From contig NZ_SLWL01000003.1 in assembly GCF_004342915.1 (NCBI RefSeq), forward strand, positions 278,589-342,588: 64,000 nucleotides of DNA. Reading direction: 5' to 3'. Numbering within the stretch: the stretch's first letter is position 1; every line of letters begins with the position of its first letter. Below, one piece after another: positions 20,611 through 29,140 of the stretch. The notes below the pieces were generated by a model. That model did not search any database. It saw only the letters and a program-made list of their open reading frames with translations, and was not told the DNA's origin. The position numbers and the translations under genes are program-made. This stretch comes from Camelimonas lactis (lineage in GTDB: Bacteria > Pseudomonadota > Alphaproteobacteria > Rhizobiales > Beijerinckiaceae).

Positions 20611-20664
20611 GCCCTTTAGCGAATTGTTTAACGTGGCTGCAAGCCGGCCGGCCAAATCACCACG
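20611..20664 (-). promoter_or_regulatory. SAM-II (SAM-alpha) riboswitch
   Basis: Read on minus, the leader begins CGTGGTGATTTGGCCGGC, continues GGCTTGCAGCCACGTTAAAC and ends AATTCGCTAAAGGG. These blocks match the conserved SAM-II pseudoknot: the P1 5' strand CGTGG pairs with CCACG, and the GCTAAAG block pairs back into the loop. The position upstream of metZ is the classic context for this class in alphaproteobacteria. Confidence 0.9.
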
Positions 20665-20838
20665 GATGTGAAAGGCTTACGCCTGCCTGGCCTGCCCGTC
20701 AAGCACCGTTTCCCGCCGGATGGCGCTGGCCGTTCGCCCCAAAAATGCGCCTCATGAACGCCCCCTTGAAGATTCTCACGAACGCTGGCGGAGCCTGGCG
20801 CCGGGGCCGGCGCCCGCCAGCCCCGGCCTGGCGCCCGT

Positions 20839-22224
20839 TCAGTAAACCGGCGCGGAAATCACGCCGCGATCGGTGGTGACGACCCAGCGCCCGCCGCGCC
20901 GTTCGATCCCGGCGATGCGGCCAAGCCCGGGCACACTCTGGCCGCGCCGCACCTCGACGATGCCGGCGTTGCGGCCTTCGAGCACCGCGACGCCGCCATA
21001 GACATTGTGCAGCACCCAGCCGCGCACCGGGCCCGTGGGGCGCGGCGGCTGCGCCGGCTCGGGAATGAAGCCCGGCGGGCGCAGGCCATCCTGCGGCTCC
21101 CCGTCCGGCGCATAGGCCTGCTGCGCCGGCTCCTGCCGCGGCGGCGCCTCACGCGGCGCCCGTTCCGCCGGCGCCGGCGAACCCACCGTCGGATCAACCT
21201 GACCCCGCTCCCCGCCATTCGCGGCGAGGCGCTGTTCGAGGCTGGCGATGCGCCGGTCAAGGCCGGCGATCGCCGCATCCTCGCGCGCCGTCGCGCCGCC
21301 CTGGCCACGGCCCGCCGGACCCGCGCTTTCCAGAGCGGCGATTTTCTGTTCGAGCGTCTTGAGGCGGCTTTCGGCCGCGTCTGGCAGAACGGCGACGGCG
21401 CCGGCCTTCTGCTCCAGGGCGTCCAGTCGCGCGCTCAATCCCGCAGTGGTTTTTTCCACTGTTTCAACAGCGGAGTTGCGCGCGGCGGCGCGCTCCTTCT
21501 CCAGCTCTTCCATCGCCGTGGCGATCTTGCCGTTGGCGGCCTGTGTTTCCGTCGCGCCGTTTCGGGTTCCGGCGCCGGCGATGGCGATCACCAGCAGGGC
21601 GGCGAGCGCGCCGCCGGCCGCGCCCAGCAGCAGCGGACGCAGGGCCGATGGCTTTGCCGTCGCCGCCGCCGTCGCGCCATCGGGCCGCCAGTCTGACGTT
21701 GGCTGGCGGGGCTTGTATGACGATGCGGCGGCTCCTGCGGACACGGGTCCTGACGTTGCGGGGTCCGCGGTCTTCGTGGCGGCGGGGCTGGCGGTCTGCC
21801 CATCCGCCTTCGCCGCTGTCGCGCCGACCCGGTCAGATGGCGAGGCGACGGGCGTGGGCGCGCTTTTGGCGGGCGACGCGCCAGACGCTGGCGCGCTGGC
21901 GCTGGGTGACCTGTCAGCCGGTTTTCCGGCGGCTGGAGCATGCGTCGCGGCGGCGGCGGATGGGGCGCTGGCCACGGTCGCCGCGGAGGCGCCGGCCTTC
22001 ACAGGCGTTTTGCCTGCGTCAGCCGCGACAGCAGCGGCCGCCTCGCCGGCGCTGCCGGCAACTGGCGCAGGCGGAGCGGAACCGGCGGCTTTCGGCGCGG
22101 CGGCGCCCGGAGCAGGACTGGTTTTGGGGGACGCTTTCGCGTCGGAAGGCGTCGGTTTTCCCTGGCCTGCGTCGGTCTTGCCGGTTTTGGATGCATCTGC
22201 ATCCGGCCTGGCGGCGTCTGCCAT
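20839..22224 (-). CDS. Hypothetical membrane-anchored Ala/Pro-rich protein
   Basis: Not a family recognised by name. The 461-residue protein has a ~225-residue N-terminal half rich in Ala, Pro, Lys and Thr, predicted disordered and cytoplasmic. A single transmembrane segment follows (LRPLLLGAAGGALAALLVIA), then a coiled coil (KIATAMEELEKERAAARNSA, LSARLDALEQKAG, LKTLEQKIAALE), a second Pro-rich linker and a small conserved C-terminal domain (GWVLHNVYGGVAVLEGRNAG, VPGLGRIAGIERRGGRWVV). The last part looks like a periplasmic domain. ATG 22224 follows AAAGGA. The layout recalls mitofilin-like COG4223 proteins, but this is only an analogy. Confidence 0.75.
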   Translation of the reverse strand: MADAARPDADASKTGKTDAGQGKPTPSDAKASPKTSPAPGAAAPKAAGSAPPAPVAGSAGEAAAAVAADAGKTPVKAGASAATVASAPSAAAATHAPAAGKPADRSPSASAPASGASPAKSAPTPVASPSDRVGATAAKADGQTASPAATKTADPATSGPVSAGAAASSYKPRQPTSDWRPDGATAAATAKPSALRPLLLGAAGGALAALLVIAIAGAGTRNGATETQAANGKIATAMEELEKERAAARNSAVETVEKTTAGLSARLDALEQKAGAVAVLPDAAESRLKTLEQKIAALESAGPAGRGQGGATAREDAAIAGLDRRIASLEQRLAANGGERGQVDPTVGSPAPAERAPREAPPRQEPAQQAYAPDGEPQDGLRPPGFIPEPAQPPRPTGPVRGWVLHNVYGGVAVLEGRNAGIVEVRRGQSVPGLGRIAGIERRGGRWVVTTDRGVISAPVY

Positions 22225-22541
22225 GTCGCAATCCTTTCGAGACTTGGTCGAGCCTTCAATCTGGAACGCAGTTAACGGCGCATCATGATGATGACGTGGC
22301 GGCGCTGTGACCAGGCCCGGGCAAAAAATGCAACCCGTCAGAATGTCGAATTGTGGCAAGCACCAGAAAACACCAGGGCATTGATGCTTTGCGGGGCGGA
22401 GGTCCCCGATTCGCGCGAATCGCCTTGACAAGTCGCTGTAGGGCAAGGTCATTAGCGGCCGGAGTGAAAAATTGACCTATGCACTGGAAGCATCGCAGGG
22501 CAGACTGTAGCGATGAACACAGTGTGTTCAGGAGGCGAAAT
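22225..22541. other. Divergent intergenic region upstream of the ABC transporter operon
   Basis: About 317 bp between the membrane-anchored protein gene (minus) and the substrate-binding protein gene (plus). A TTGACA occurs at 22425-22430, but the matching -10 element is weak. GGAGG at 22531 is the ribosome binding site of the transporter gene. No gene is seen. Confidence 0.5.
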
Positions 22542-23801
22542 ATGGCTGGAATTGTGACGATCCGCGCCCGAATCAGGCGCATCGCCATGGCCGCCGCGGC
22601 GGTCTCGGCGCTGGTCGCCCATGGCGCCCACGCACAGGAAAAGCCGGGCGCCGTCGCGGGAAAAATTTCGGATGGGGTCGTCCGCATTGGCGTTCTCAAC
22701 GACCAGTCTGGCGTTTACGCTGACTTCGGCGGCAAGGGTTCGGTGGCGGCCGCCCGTCTCGCCATCGAGGATTTTGGCGGCAAGGTCCTGGGCGCTCCGG
22801 TGGAGTTGATCGACGCCGACCACCAGAACAAGGCTGACATCGCCGCCGGCATTGCCCGCCGCTGGTATGACGCCGACAAGGTCGACGCCATTGTCGAGCT
22901 GACCTCCTCATCCGCGGCCCTCGCCGTCCAGCAGCTCACGCGTGAGAAAAAACGCATTAACATCGTCACCGGCGCCGCGACGTCCGAGCTGACCGGCAAG
23001 CAGTGCTCGCCCTATGGCTTCCACTGGGCGTTCGACACCCACGCCATGGCCAAGGCCGTTGGCGGCGCGCTGGTGGAGCAGGGCGGCAAGGACTGGTTTT
23101 TCCTGACCGCCGACTACGCCTTTGGCCATTCGCTGGAGGAGCAGACCGCGAAATTCGTCAAGTCAAAGGGCGGCAATGTCGTCGGTCAGGTGCGGCATCC
23201 GCTGAACGCCTCCGATTTCTCGTCCTTCCTGCTTCAGGCGCAGAATTCCGGCGCCAAGGTCATTGGCCTGGCCAACGCCGGCATGGACACCTCCAACGCC
23301 ATCAAGCAGGCGGCCGAGTTTGGCATCGTCCAGGGCGGCCAGCGTCTGGCGTCGCTGCTGGTCACCCTGTCCGAAGTGCATGGCCTTGGCCTGCCGGCCG
23401 CCAACGGCCTGGTGCTGAGCGAGGGCTTCTACTGGGATCTGGACGACAAGGCGCGCGCTTTTGGCCAGCGCTACCAGAAGGTGACGGGCCGCATGCCCAA
23501 CATGATCCAGGCCGGCACCTATTCCGCCGTGCTGCAGTACCTGAAGGCCATCGAGGCGGCGGGTACGGATGACGCCGACGCCGTGGCGGCGAAGCTGCGC
23601 GCCATGCCGGTCGAGGACGCCTTCAGCCGCAACGGCAAGGTGCTCGCCAACGGGCGCATGATCCACGACATGTATCTGTTTGAAGTCAAGAAGCCTTCGG
23701 AGAGCAAGCAAGCGTTTGATTACTATAAACTCCTGGCCACCATCCCCGGAAGCCAGGCCTTCATGACCGTAGAGGAAAGCGGTTGCCCGCTGGCGAACTG
23801 A
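22542..23801 (+). CDS. ABC transporter substrate-binding protein (LivK/type 1 periplasmic)
   Basis: Periplasmic binding component of a HAAT/branched-chain-amino-acid-type ABC transporter, 419 residues. It has a signal peptide (RRIAMAAAAVSALVAHGAHA, cleavage after AHA), then GVVRIGVLNDQSGVYADFGG, VELIDADHQNKADIAAG and ELTSSSAALAVQQL, typical of Peripla_BP_6 proteins. ATG 22542 has an ideal GGAGG site; the open frame before it is not coding. The ligand cannot be read from the sequence; relatives bind amino acids, amides or aromatic acids. It is the first gene of a five-gene operon with two ATPases and two permeases. Confidence 0.92.
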   Translation: MAGIVTIRARIRRIAMAAAAVSALVAHGAHAQEKPGAVAGKISDGVVRIGVLNDQSGVYADFGGKGSVAAARLAIEDFGGKVLGAPVELIDADHQNKADIAAGIARRWYDADKVDAIVELTSSSAALAVQQLTREKKRINIVTGAATSELTGKQCSPYGFHWAFDTHAMAKAVGGALVEQGGKDWFFLTADYAFGHSLEEQTAKFVKSKGGNVVGQVRHPLNASDFSSFLLQAQNSGAKVIGLANAGMDTSNAIKQAAEFGIVQGGQRLASLLVTLSEVHGLGLPAANGLVLSEGFYWDLDDKARAFGQRYQKVTGRMPNMIQAGTYSAVLQYLKAIEAAGTDDADAVAAKLRAMPVEDAFSRNGKVLANGRMIHDMYLFEVKKPSESKQAFDYYKLLATIPGSQAFMTVEESGCPLAN

Positions 23802-23803
23802 AA

Positions 23804-24610
23804 ATGACCATGCCAACAAATCAAAATACTGGCGCCCCGGCCCCCGGCGGCGCCGCCGGAGGGAGCGTCGTCCTGTCCGCAAAGGGACTGACCAAGGAGT
23901 TCAAGGGCTTCGTGGCGGTCAAGGACGTCGACCTGTCGGTGCGCGAAGGTTCGATCCACGCCCTGATCGGACCGAACGGCGCCGGCAAGACCACCTGCTT
24001 CAATCTGCTGACGAAATTTCTGCAGCCGACGCGCGGCGTGATCACCTATCGCGGCCAGGACATCACCGGTCTGGCCCCGGCGGAGATCGCCCGTCTCGGC
24101 GTGGTGCGTTCGTTCCAGATTTCGGCGGTGTTCCCGAGCCTGTCCGTGCTGGAGAACGTGCGCATCGCCCTGCAGCGTCCCCAGCATCTTGCGACGCAGT
24201 TCTGGAAACCGGAAACCGCCCTTTCCGTGCTGGATGACCGCGCCGCCGGCCTGATCCGCTCGGTGGGTCTCGACGCGTTCATCAATCACACGGCGGGCGA
24301 GTTGCCCTATGGCCGCAAGCGCGCCCTGGAGCTGGCCGCCACCCTGGCGCTGGAGCCGGACGTGATGCTGCTCGATGAGCCCATGGCCGGCATGGCCCAT
24401 GAGGACATCGGCCATATCGCTGATCTGATCCGCCAGGCGGCCCAGGGCCGCACCGTCATCATGGTCGAGCATAACCTCCACGTGGTGGAGGACCTGTGCG
24501 ATGCGGTGACCGTGCTGCAGCGCGGCGAAATTCTCGCCGAGGGCGATTACCAGACCGTCAGCCAGGACCCGCGCGTCCGCGAAGCATACATGGGGTCCGA
24601 ACATGACTGA
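23804..24610 (+). CDS. livG: Branched-chain amino acid-type ABC transporter ATP-binding protein LivG
   Basis: Cytoplasmic ATPase subunit of about 268 residues. Walker A is GPNGAGKTT, the Q-loop region is VRSFQISAVFPSLSVLENVR, the signature-like segment is ELPYGRKRALELAATLA, Walker B is VMLLDEPMAGM, and the H-loop is IMVEHNLHVV. The signature LPYGRKR replaces canonical LSGGQ, as is common in LivG proteins. It starts 2 nt after the binding-protein stop and overlaps livF by 8 nt, so the operon is tightly coupled. Confidence 0.95.
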   Translation: MTMPTNQNTGAPAPGGAAGGSVVLSAKGLTKEFKGFVAVKDVDLSVREGSIHALIGPNGAGKTTCFNLLTKFLQPTRGVITYRGQDITGLAPAEIARLGVVRSFQISAVFPSLSVLENVRIALQRPQHLATQFWKPETALSVLDDRAAGLIRSVGLDAFINHTAGELPYGRKRALELAATLALEPDVMLLDEPMAGMAHEDIGHIADLIRQAAQGRTVIMVEHNLHVVEDLCDAVTVLQRGEILAEGDYQTVSQDPRVREAYMGSEHD

Positions 24611-25307
24611 GCCATTGCTGCAGGTGAAGGGCCTCCAGGCCTGGTACGGCGAAAGCCATGTGCTGCATGGCGTCGATCTCCAGGTCCACCGGGGCGAGAC
24701 GGTGACGCTGCTCGGCCGCAACGGCGCCGGCAAGACCACCACCCTCAAGTCGATCATGGGCGTGCTGCGCAAGCGCCAGGGCGAGATCCGCCTCAACGGC
24801 AAGGACCTGATGGGCCTGCCGCTGCACCAGATCGCCTACGCGGGCCTCGGCTTCGTGCCCGAGGAGCGCGGCATCTTCTCCGGGCTGAGCGTCCACGAGA
24901 ACCTGATGCTGCCGCCGAAGGTCGCCGATGGCGGCTTTACCCTGGACGAGATTTACCACCTGTTCCCCAATCTGGCGGAGCGGCGCAACAGCCAGGGCAC
25001 CAAACTTTCCGGCGGCGAGCAGCAGATGCTGGCCATCGCGCGCATCCTGCGCACCGGCGCCAATATCCTGCTGCTGGACGAGCCGACCGAAGGACTCGCG
25101 CCGGTGATCGTGCAGCGCATTGGCGACGTCATTCGCGCCCTCAAGGCGAAGGGCATGACCATCCTCCTCGTTGAGCAGAATTTCCGTTTTGCCCGCAAGG
25201 TGGCTGACCGCTTCTACGTGATGGAAGACGGCCACATGATCGATACGTTCACTGCGGACGAACTCGAGGGCCGGATGGACAGCCTCAACGAAACCCTCGG
25301 TCTGTAA
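24603..25307 (+). CDS. livF: Branched-chain amino acid-type ABC transporter ATP-binding protein LivF
   Basis: Second ATPase of the transporter, 234 residues. Walker A GRNGAGKTTTLKSIMG, FVPEERGIFSGLSVHENL, signature KLSGGEQQMLAIARIL, Walker B ILLLDEPTEGLAP and switch ILLVEQNFRF are all intact. It overlaps the livG end by 8 nt. With livG it forms the nucleotide-binding pair energising the two permeases encoded downstream. Confidence 0.95.
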   Translation: MTEPLLQVKGLQAWYGESHVLHGVDLQVHRGETVTLLGRNGAGKTTTLKSIMGVLRKRQGEIRLNGKDLMGLPLHQIAYAGLGFVPEERGIFSGLSVHENLMLPPKVADGGFTLDEIYHLFPNLAERRNSQGTKLSGGEQQMLAIARILRTGANILLLDEPTEGLAPVIVQRIGDVIRALKAKGMTILLVEQNFRFARKVADRFYVMEDGHMIDTFTADELEGRMDSLNETLGL

Positions 25308-25318
25308 GGCGCTTCCGC

Positions 25319-26203
25319 ATGGTCACCGTCTTTGGAATCTCATTGCCGGCCCTGATGGGGCAGCTCCTCATCGGGCTTATCAACGGCTCCTTCTACGCCA
25401 TGCTGAGCCTTGGCCTCGCGGTCATTTTCGGCATGCTGCGCGTCATCAACTTCGCGCATGGCGCGCAATACATGCTGGGCGCGTTCTTCGCCTGGTTCCT
25501 GCTGCGCTACGCCGGCATCGGCTTCTGGCCGGCGCTGGTGCTGGCGCCGCTTGGCGTCGCCCTTGTCGGCGTGGTCATCGAGAAGGTGCTGCTGTCGCGC
25601 ATCTACAATCTCGATCACCTCTATGGCCTGCTGCTCACCTTCGGCCTCGCCCTGGTGATCGAAGGGCTGTTCCGCCACTGGTACGGCACCTCCGGCCAGC
25701 CCTATTCGATCCCCTCGACCTTCCAGGGCGCGTTCAACCTCGGCTTCATGATCCTGCCGAAGTACCGCGCTTTCGTGATTGTCGCGTCGGTTATCGTCTG
25801 CCTGACGACCTGGCTGCTGATCGAGAAGACCAAGTTCGGCGCCTATCTGCGCGCCGCCACGGAAAACCCGACCCTGGTGCAGGCGTTTGGCGTCAACGTG
25901 CCGCGGCTGCTGACCCTGACCTACGCCATTGGCGCCGGTCTCGCCGGGCTTGCCGGCGTGCTCGCCGCTCCGGTTTACCAGGTCAGCCCGCTGATGGGGC
26001 AGAACATCGTCATCATCGTCTTCGCGGTGGTGGTGATCGGCGGCATGGGCTCGATCATGGGCGCGGTCGTCACCGGTTATGTGTTGGGTCTTGTCGAGGG
26101 TCTGACCAAGGTTTTCTATCCGGAAGCATCGAGCACGGTCATCTTCGTCATTATGGTGCTGGTGCTGCTCGTGCGCCCGGCCGGCCTGTTCGGGAAGGAA
26201 TGA
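25319..26203 (+). CDS. livH: Branched-chain amino acid-type ABC transporter permease LivH
   Basis: Inner-membrane permease, 294 residues with about eight hydrophobic segments. Typical LivH features are LLIGLINGSFYAMLSLGLAV, FGMLRVINFAHGAQYMLGAF, the EAA-like LRAATENPTLVQAFGVNV and MGSIMGAVVTGYVLGLVEG. It starts 11 nt after livF and is followed after 3 nt by livM, so all five genes form one transcript. It pairs with LivM to form the translocation pore. Confidence 0.95.
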   Translation: MVTVFGISLPALMGQLLIGLINGSFYAMLSLGLAVIFGMLRVINFAHGAQYMLGAFFAWFLLRYAGIGFWPALVLAPLGVALVGVVIEKVLLSRIYNLDHLYGLLLTFGLALVIEGLFRHWYGTSGQPYSIPSTFQGAFNLGFMILPKYRAFVIVASVIVCLTTWLLIEKTKFGAYLRAATENPTLVQAFGVNVPRLLTLTYAIGAGLAGLAGVLAAPVYQVSPLMGQNIVIIVFAVVVIGGMGSIMGAVVTGYVLGLVEGLTKVFYPEASSTVIFVIMVLVLLVRPAGLFGKE

Positions 26204-26206
26204 ATC

Positions 26207-27187
26207 ATGGCTACAAAAGCCGCCTCGCCGAACGTCGCTAACGTGACCGCCGGCCACAGGACGTCGTCGCGCACCATTGCGCTGATGATCATCGGCCTCG
26301 CGCTGATTCTCGTCGCGCCGTTCCTGATCTACCCCGTCTTCGTCATGAAGGTGTTGTGCTTCGCCCTGTTCGCGGCGGCGTTCAACCTGCTTCTTGGCTA
26401 CGTGGGCCTGCTCTCCTTCGGTCACGCCGCCTTCTTCGGCGGCGCGGCCTACATCACCGCCCACGCCATCAAGCAGTGGGGTTATCCGCCAGAGCTGGCG
26501 ATCCTGCTCGGCACCGGCTTCGCCGCCGTGATGGGCGTGGTTTTCGGCTACGTGGCGATCAAGCGCCAGGGCATCTACTTCGCCATGATCACCATGGCGC
26601 TGGCGCAGATGTTCTACTTCTTCTGCCTGCAGGCTCCGTTCACCGGCGGTGAGGACGGCATCCAGGGCGTGCCGCGCGGCAAGCTGTTCGGCTTCATCGA
26701 CCTGTCGAACTCGCTGAACATGTATTACTTCGTGGCGGCGGTGTTCATCATCGGCTTCCTGTTCATCTGGCGGGTGGTGCATTCGCCCTTCGGCTCGATC
26801 CTGAAGGCGATCCGCGAGAACGAGCAGCGCGCGGTTTCCCTGGGCTATCGCGTCAACCGGTACAAACTGGGCGCCTTCGTCATCTCGGCGGCGCTGGCGG
26901 GCCTCGCCGGCTCGGTGAAAGCCATCGTCTTCCAGCTCGCCTCGCTGACCGACGTGGGTTTCCAGATGTCCGGCGAAGTCGTGCTGATGACCCTGCTTGG
27001 CGGCATCGGCACCCTGATGGGCCCGGTGGTCGGCGCCGTGCTGGTGGTCAGCCTCGAAAACTATCTGGCGACCTCCTCCCTGCCGGTTCCCGTGGTCATC
27101 GGCTCGATCTTCGTGATCTGCGTGCTGCTGTTCCGCCGCGGCATCGTTGGCGAGTTCAACGCCTGGATGGACCGCAAGCGCGGCTGA
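26207..27187 (+). CDS. livM: Branched-chain amino acid-type ABC transporter permease LivM
   Basis: Second permease subunit, 326 residues, multi-spanning. It shows FALFAAAFNLLLGYVGLLSF, SFGHAAFFGGAAYITAHAIK, YFAMITMALAQMFYFF, the cytoplasmic EAA-like LKAIRENEQRAVSLGYRV, and SGEVVLMTLLGGIGTLMGP. It is the last gene of the operon and is followed by a strong terminator at 27217. Confidence 0.95.
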   Translation: MATKAASPNVANVTAGHRTSSRTIALMIIGLALILVAPFLIYPVFVMKVLCFALFAAAFNLLLGYVGLLSFGHAAFFGGAAYITAHAIKQWGYPPELAILLGTGFAAVMGVVFGYVAIKRQGIYFAMITMALAQMFYFFCLQAPFTGGEDGIQGVPRGKLFGFIDLSNSLNMYYFVAAVFIIGFLFIWRVVHSPFGSILKAIRENEQRAVSLGYRVNRYKLGAFVISAALAGLAGSVKAIVFQLASLTDVGFQMSGEVVLMTLLGGIGTLMGPVVGAVLVVSLENYLATSSLPVPVVIGSIFVICVLLFRRGIVGEFNAWMDRKRG

Positions 27188-27216
27188 CAGCGCCGGTCAA
27201 CCTGACCTGAGACAAG

Positions 27217-27246
27217 GAAAGCCCGGCGGCGACGCCGGGCTTTTTC
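27217..27246 (+). terminator. Terminator of the liv-type operon
   Basis: GCCCGGCG (27221-27228), loop GCGA, CGCCGGGC (27233-27240), then TTTTTC. It lies 30 bp after livM. Confidence 0.9.
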
Positions 27247-27288
27247 TGTGCGGCCCCCAATGTGCGGCCCCCAATGTGCGGCGCCCAA
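27247..27288. repeat. Three 14-bp tandem repeats
   Basis: Units TGTGCGGCCCCCAA at 27247 and 27261, and TGTGCGGCGCCCAA at 27275 (one change). It sits directly after the liv-operon terminator. Confidence 0.9.
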
Positions 27289-27471
27289 AGTCAGGCGCGG
27301 ATCCGGGATGTTGGTCCAGACGCACACGTCCATTTGCGCGGTTGCAAGACGCATATCCTTTTATCCTGGCGTGGGCATGCGCATATGCCGGCCAGACGAT
27401 ACGCGACCGGCGCGCCGGGTTCGCACGACGGGGGGACCCGGACCTTCCGGGCGCCCGACAGGAGATGCGCC

Positions 27472-28416
27472 ATGACCTTCAACGGCATCCACCATGTCAC
27501 CGCGTTTGCCGGCGACGCCGCCCGCAATCGCAGCTTCTACGCCGATGTTCTGGGCCTGCGGCTGGTGAAGCGGACCGTCAATTTCGACGACCCGGGAACC
27601 TGGCACCTGTATTTCGGCGACAACGCCGGCGCGCCTGGCTCGCTGATCACGTTCTTTCCGTGGCCCCACGCAACCAAAGGTCGGGCCGGCGTCGGCGATG
27701 TCCTGCGCACGACCTTTCGCGTTCCCGCCGGATCGATTGGATTTTGGGCGCACCGCTTTCTTGAGAAGGGCGTGCGTCATGACGGCGTCGCCCGCAGGTT
27801 CGGCGACAGCGTCATCGATTTCGAGGACCCGGACGGAACCCTGCTGTCGCTCGTCGCTTTCGGCGATGCGCCGGCCCCCGCCGGCGAAGCCGACGCGGCA
27901 GGCGAGGCCATTCCGCCGGCTCACGCCATCACCGGGATCGACGGCGTGACCTTGTTGCTGCGCGAAGCCGGACCCACGGCCGCCATCCTGACGTCGGTAT
28001 TCGGCTTCCAGGAAAGCGGCCGCGAGGGCGCCGTCACCCGGCTTGCGCTGGGCGACGGGGCGGGCCGTTCGGTGGTTGACCTGCATGTGGCCGGCAATTT
28101 CCCCGGCGGTCACCTGGGGCGCGGCAGCGTCCATCACGTGGCCTTCCGGGCGGCGGACGACGCCGGACAGGCGGAACTGGCGGCCCGGCTGGTCCGCGAT
28201 CACGGCCTCAGGCCAACGGAACAGCGTGACCGGCAGTACTTCCGCTCGATCTACTTCCGCGAGCCGGGCGGCGTGCTGTTCGAGATCGCCACGGACGATC
28301 CCGGCTTCGCCGTCGATGAGCCGCAAGCCCATCTGGGCGAGCAGCTGAAGCTGCCGCCGCAGTACGAGGCGCATCGCGCGCAGATCGAAGCGGCGCTGCC
28401 GCCGCTCGAAGACTGA
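27472..28416 (+). CDS. VOC family ring-cleaving dioxygenase, MhqO/LinE-like
   Basis: Two-domain vicinal-oxygen-chelate protein of 314 residues related to MhqO, a putative hydroquinone-type extradiol dioxygenase. Likely metal ligands are His in GIHHVTAFAG, His in SVHHVAFRAADD and Glu in GVLFEIATDDPGF. Each half has the betaalphabetabetabeta pattern, and YFRSIYFREPGG is family-typical. ATG 27472 follows GGAG. It is followed after 61 bp by an MhqD-like hydrolase; the same pair occurs in the quinone-stress operon of Bacillus. The substrate here is unproven. Confidence 0.88.
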   Translation: MTFNGIHHVTAFAGDAARNRSFYADVLGLRLVKRTVNFDDPGTWHLYFGDNAGAPGSLITFFPWPHATKGRAGVGDVLRTTFRVPAGSIGFWAHRFLEKGVRHDGVARRFGDSVIDFEDPDGTLLSLVAFGDAPAPAGEADAAGEAIPPAHAITGIDGVTLLLREAGPTAAILTSVFGFQESGREGAVTRLALGDGAGRSVVDLHVAGNFPGGHLGRGSVHHVAFRAADDAGQAELAARLVRDHGLRPTEQRDRQYFRSIYFREPGGVLFEIATDDPGFAVDEPQAHLGEQLKLPPQYEAHRAQIEAALPPLED

Positions 28417-28430
28417 GCGTGCAAAAACAG

Positions 28431-28461
28431 GCTGTCGCCGCCCGTGCAGGGCGGCGACAGC
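28431..28461. repeat. Perfect 13-bp inverted repeat between dioxygenase and hydrolase genes
   Basis: GCTGTCGCCGCCC (28431-28443), 5-nt loop GTGCA, GGGCGGCGACAGC (28449-28461). There is no T-run on the plus side, so it is not a standard terminator for the upstream gene; on minus it is followed by CTGTTTTT. It ends just before the ribosome binding site of the next gene. Confidence 0.9.
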
Positions 28462-28477
28462 GGAAGGGAGACAGGCC

Positions 28478-29137
28478 ATGGCTGGCGCCGTCAATACAGA
28501 TTTCGTTCACCGCTTCGAACCCGGCGCGCCCCAGAACGGGCGGCCACTGCTGTTGCTGCATGGCACGGGCGGCGATGAAAATGACCTTGTGCCGCTGGGC
28601 CGCCTGCTGGCGCCGGACGCGCCGTTGCTGTCCGTGCGCGGCAAGGTGCTGGAAGGCGGCGCGCGCCGCTTCTTCCGTCGCTTCGCTGAGGGAATGCTGG
28701 ACGAGGACGATCTGCGATTCCGGGCCGACGAGCTGGCGGATTTTATCGCGGCGGCGCGGGATCGCCATGGTCTGGCGGCTCCGGTGGCGCTGGGGTTCTC
28801 CAATGGCGCCAACATCGCGGCGGCCATGCTGCTGCGCCGGCCTGGCGTGCTTGCCGGCGCGGCGCTGTTCCGCGCCATGGCGCCGTTCACCGGGTCGGCT
28901 TTCGCGCCCGGCGAGGTGGCCCGGACGCCGGCGACGCATGGCGGCCCGGTCCAGGCCCTGGTGGTGTCCGGCGCCATGGACCCCATGGTCACGCCCGACA
29001 ACCGCCAGCGACTGCTGCGTGATCTGCGCGCCGCTGGCGTGGACGTGCGGGACGAAACGGTGCTGGCCGGCCATGGCCTGGTCAAGGCTGATCTCGACAT
29101 CGCCGGGCCGTGGCTGGCGGAGGCGCTGAAAACCTGA
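28478..29137 (+). CDS. Alpha/beta hydrolase (MhqD/carboxylesterase-like)
   Basis: A 219-residue serine hydrolase of the phospholipase/carboxylesterase family. It shows the oxyanion region LLLLHGTGGDENDLVPLG, the nucleophile elbow LGFSNGANIAAAM, Asp in VSGAMDPMVTP and the final His in LAGHGLVKAD. It starts at ATG 28478 after GGAAGGGAGAC. The neighbouring MhqO-like dioxygenase supports a role in handling quinone or ring-cleavage products, but this is inferred from gene pairing rather than from the catalytic residues. Confidence 0.9.
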   Translation: MAGAVNTDFVHRFEPGAPQNGRPLLLLHGTGGDENDLVPLGRLLAPDAPLLSVRGKVLEGGARRFFRRFAEGMLDEDDLRFRADELADFIAAARDRHGLAAPVALGFSNGANIAAAMLLRRPGVLAGAALFRAMAPFTGSAFAPGEVARTPATHGGPVQALVVSGAMDPMVTPDNRQRLLRDLRAAGVDVRDETVLAGHGLVKADLDIAGPWLAEALKT

Positions 29138-29140
29138 CGT

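Noticed and set aside
25340..26782. 480-residue antisense ORF opposite livH/livM
   Set aside because: The composition is His/Asp/Gln/Arg-rich, typical of the complement of hydrophobic membrane-protein codons. The two permeases are certain.
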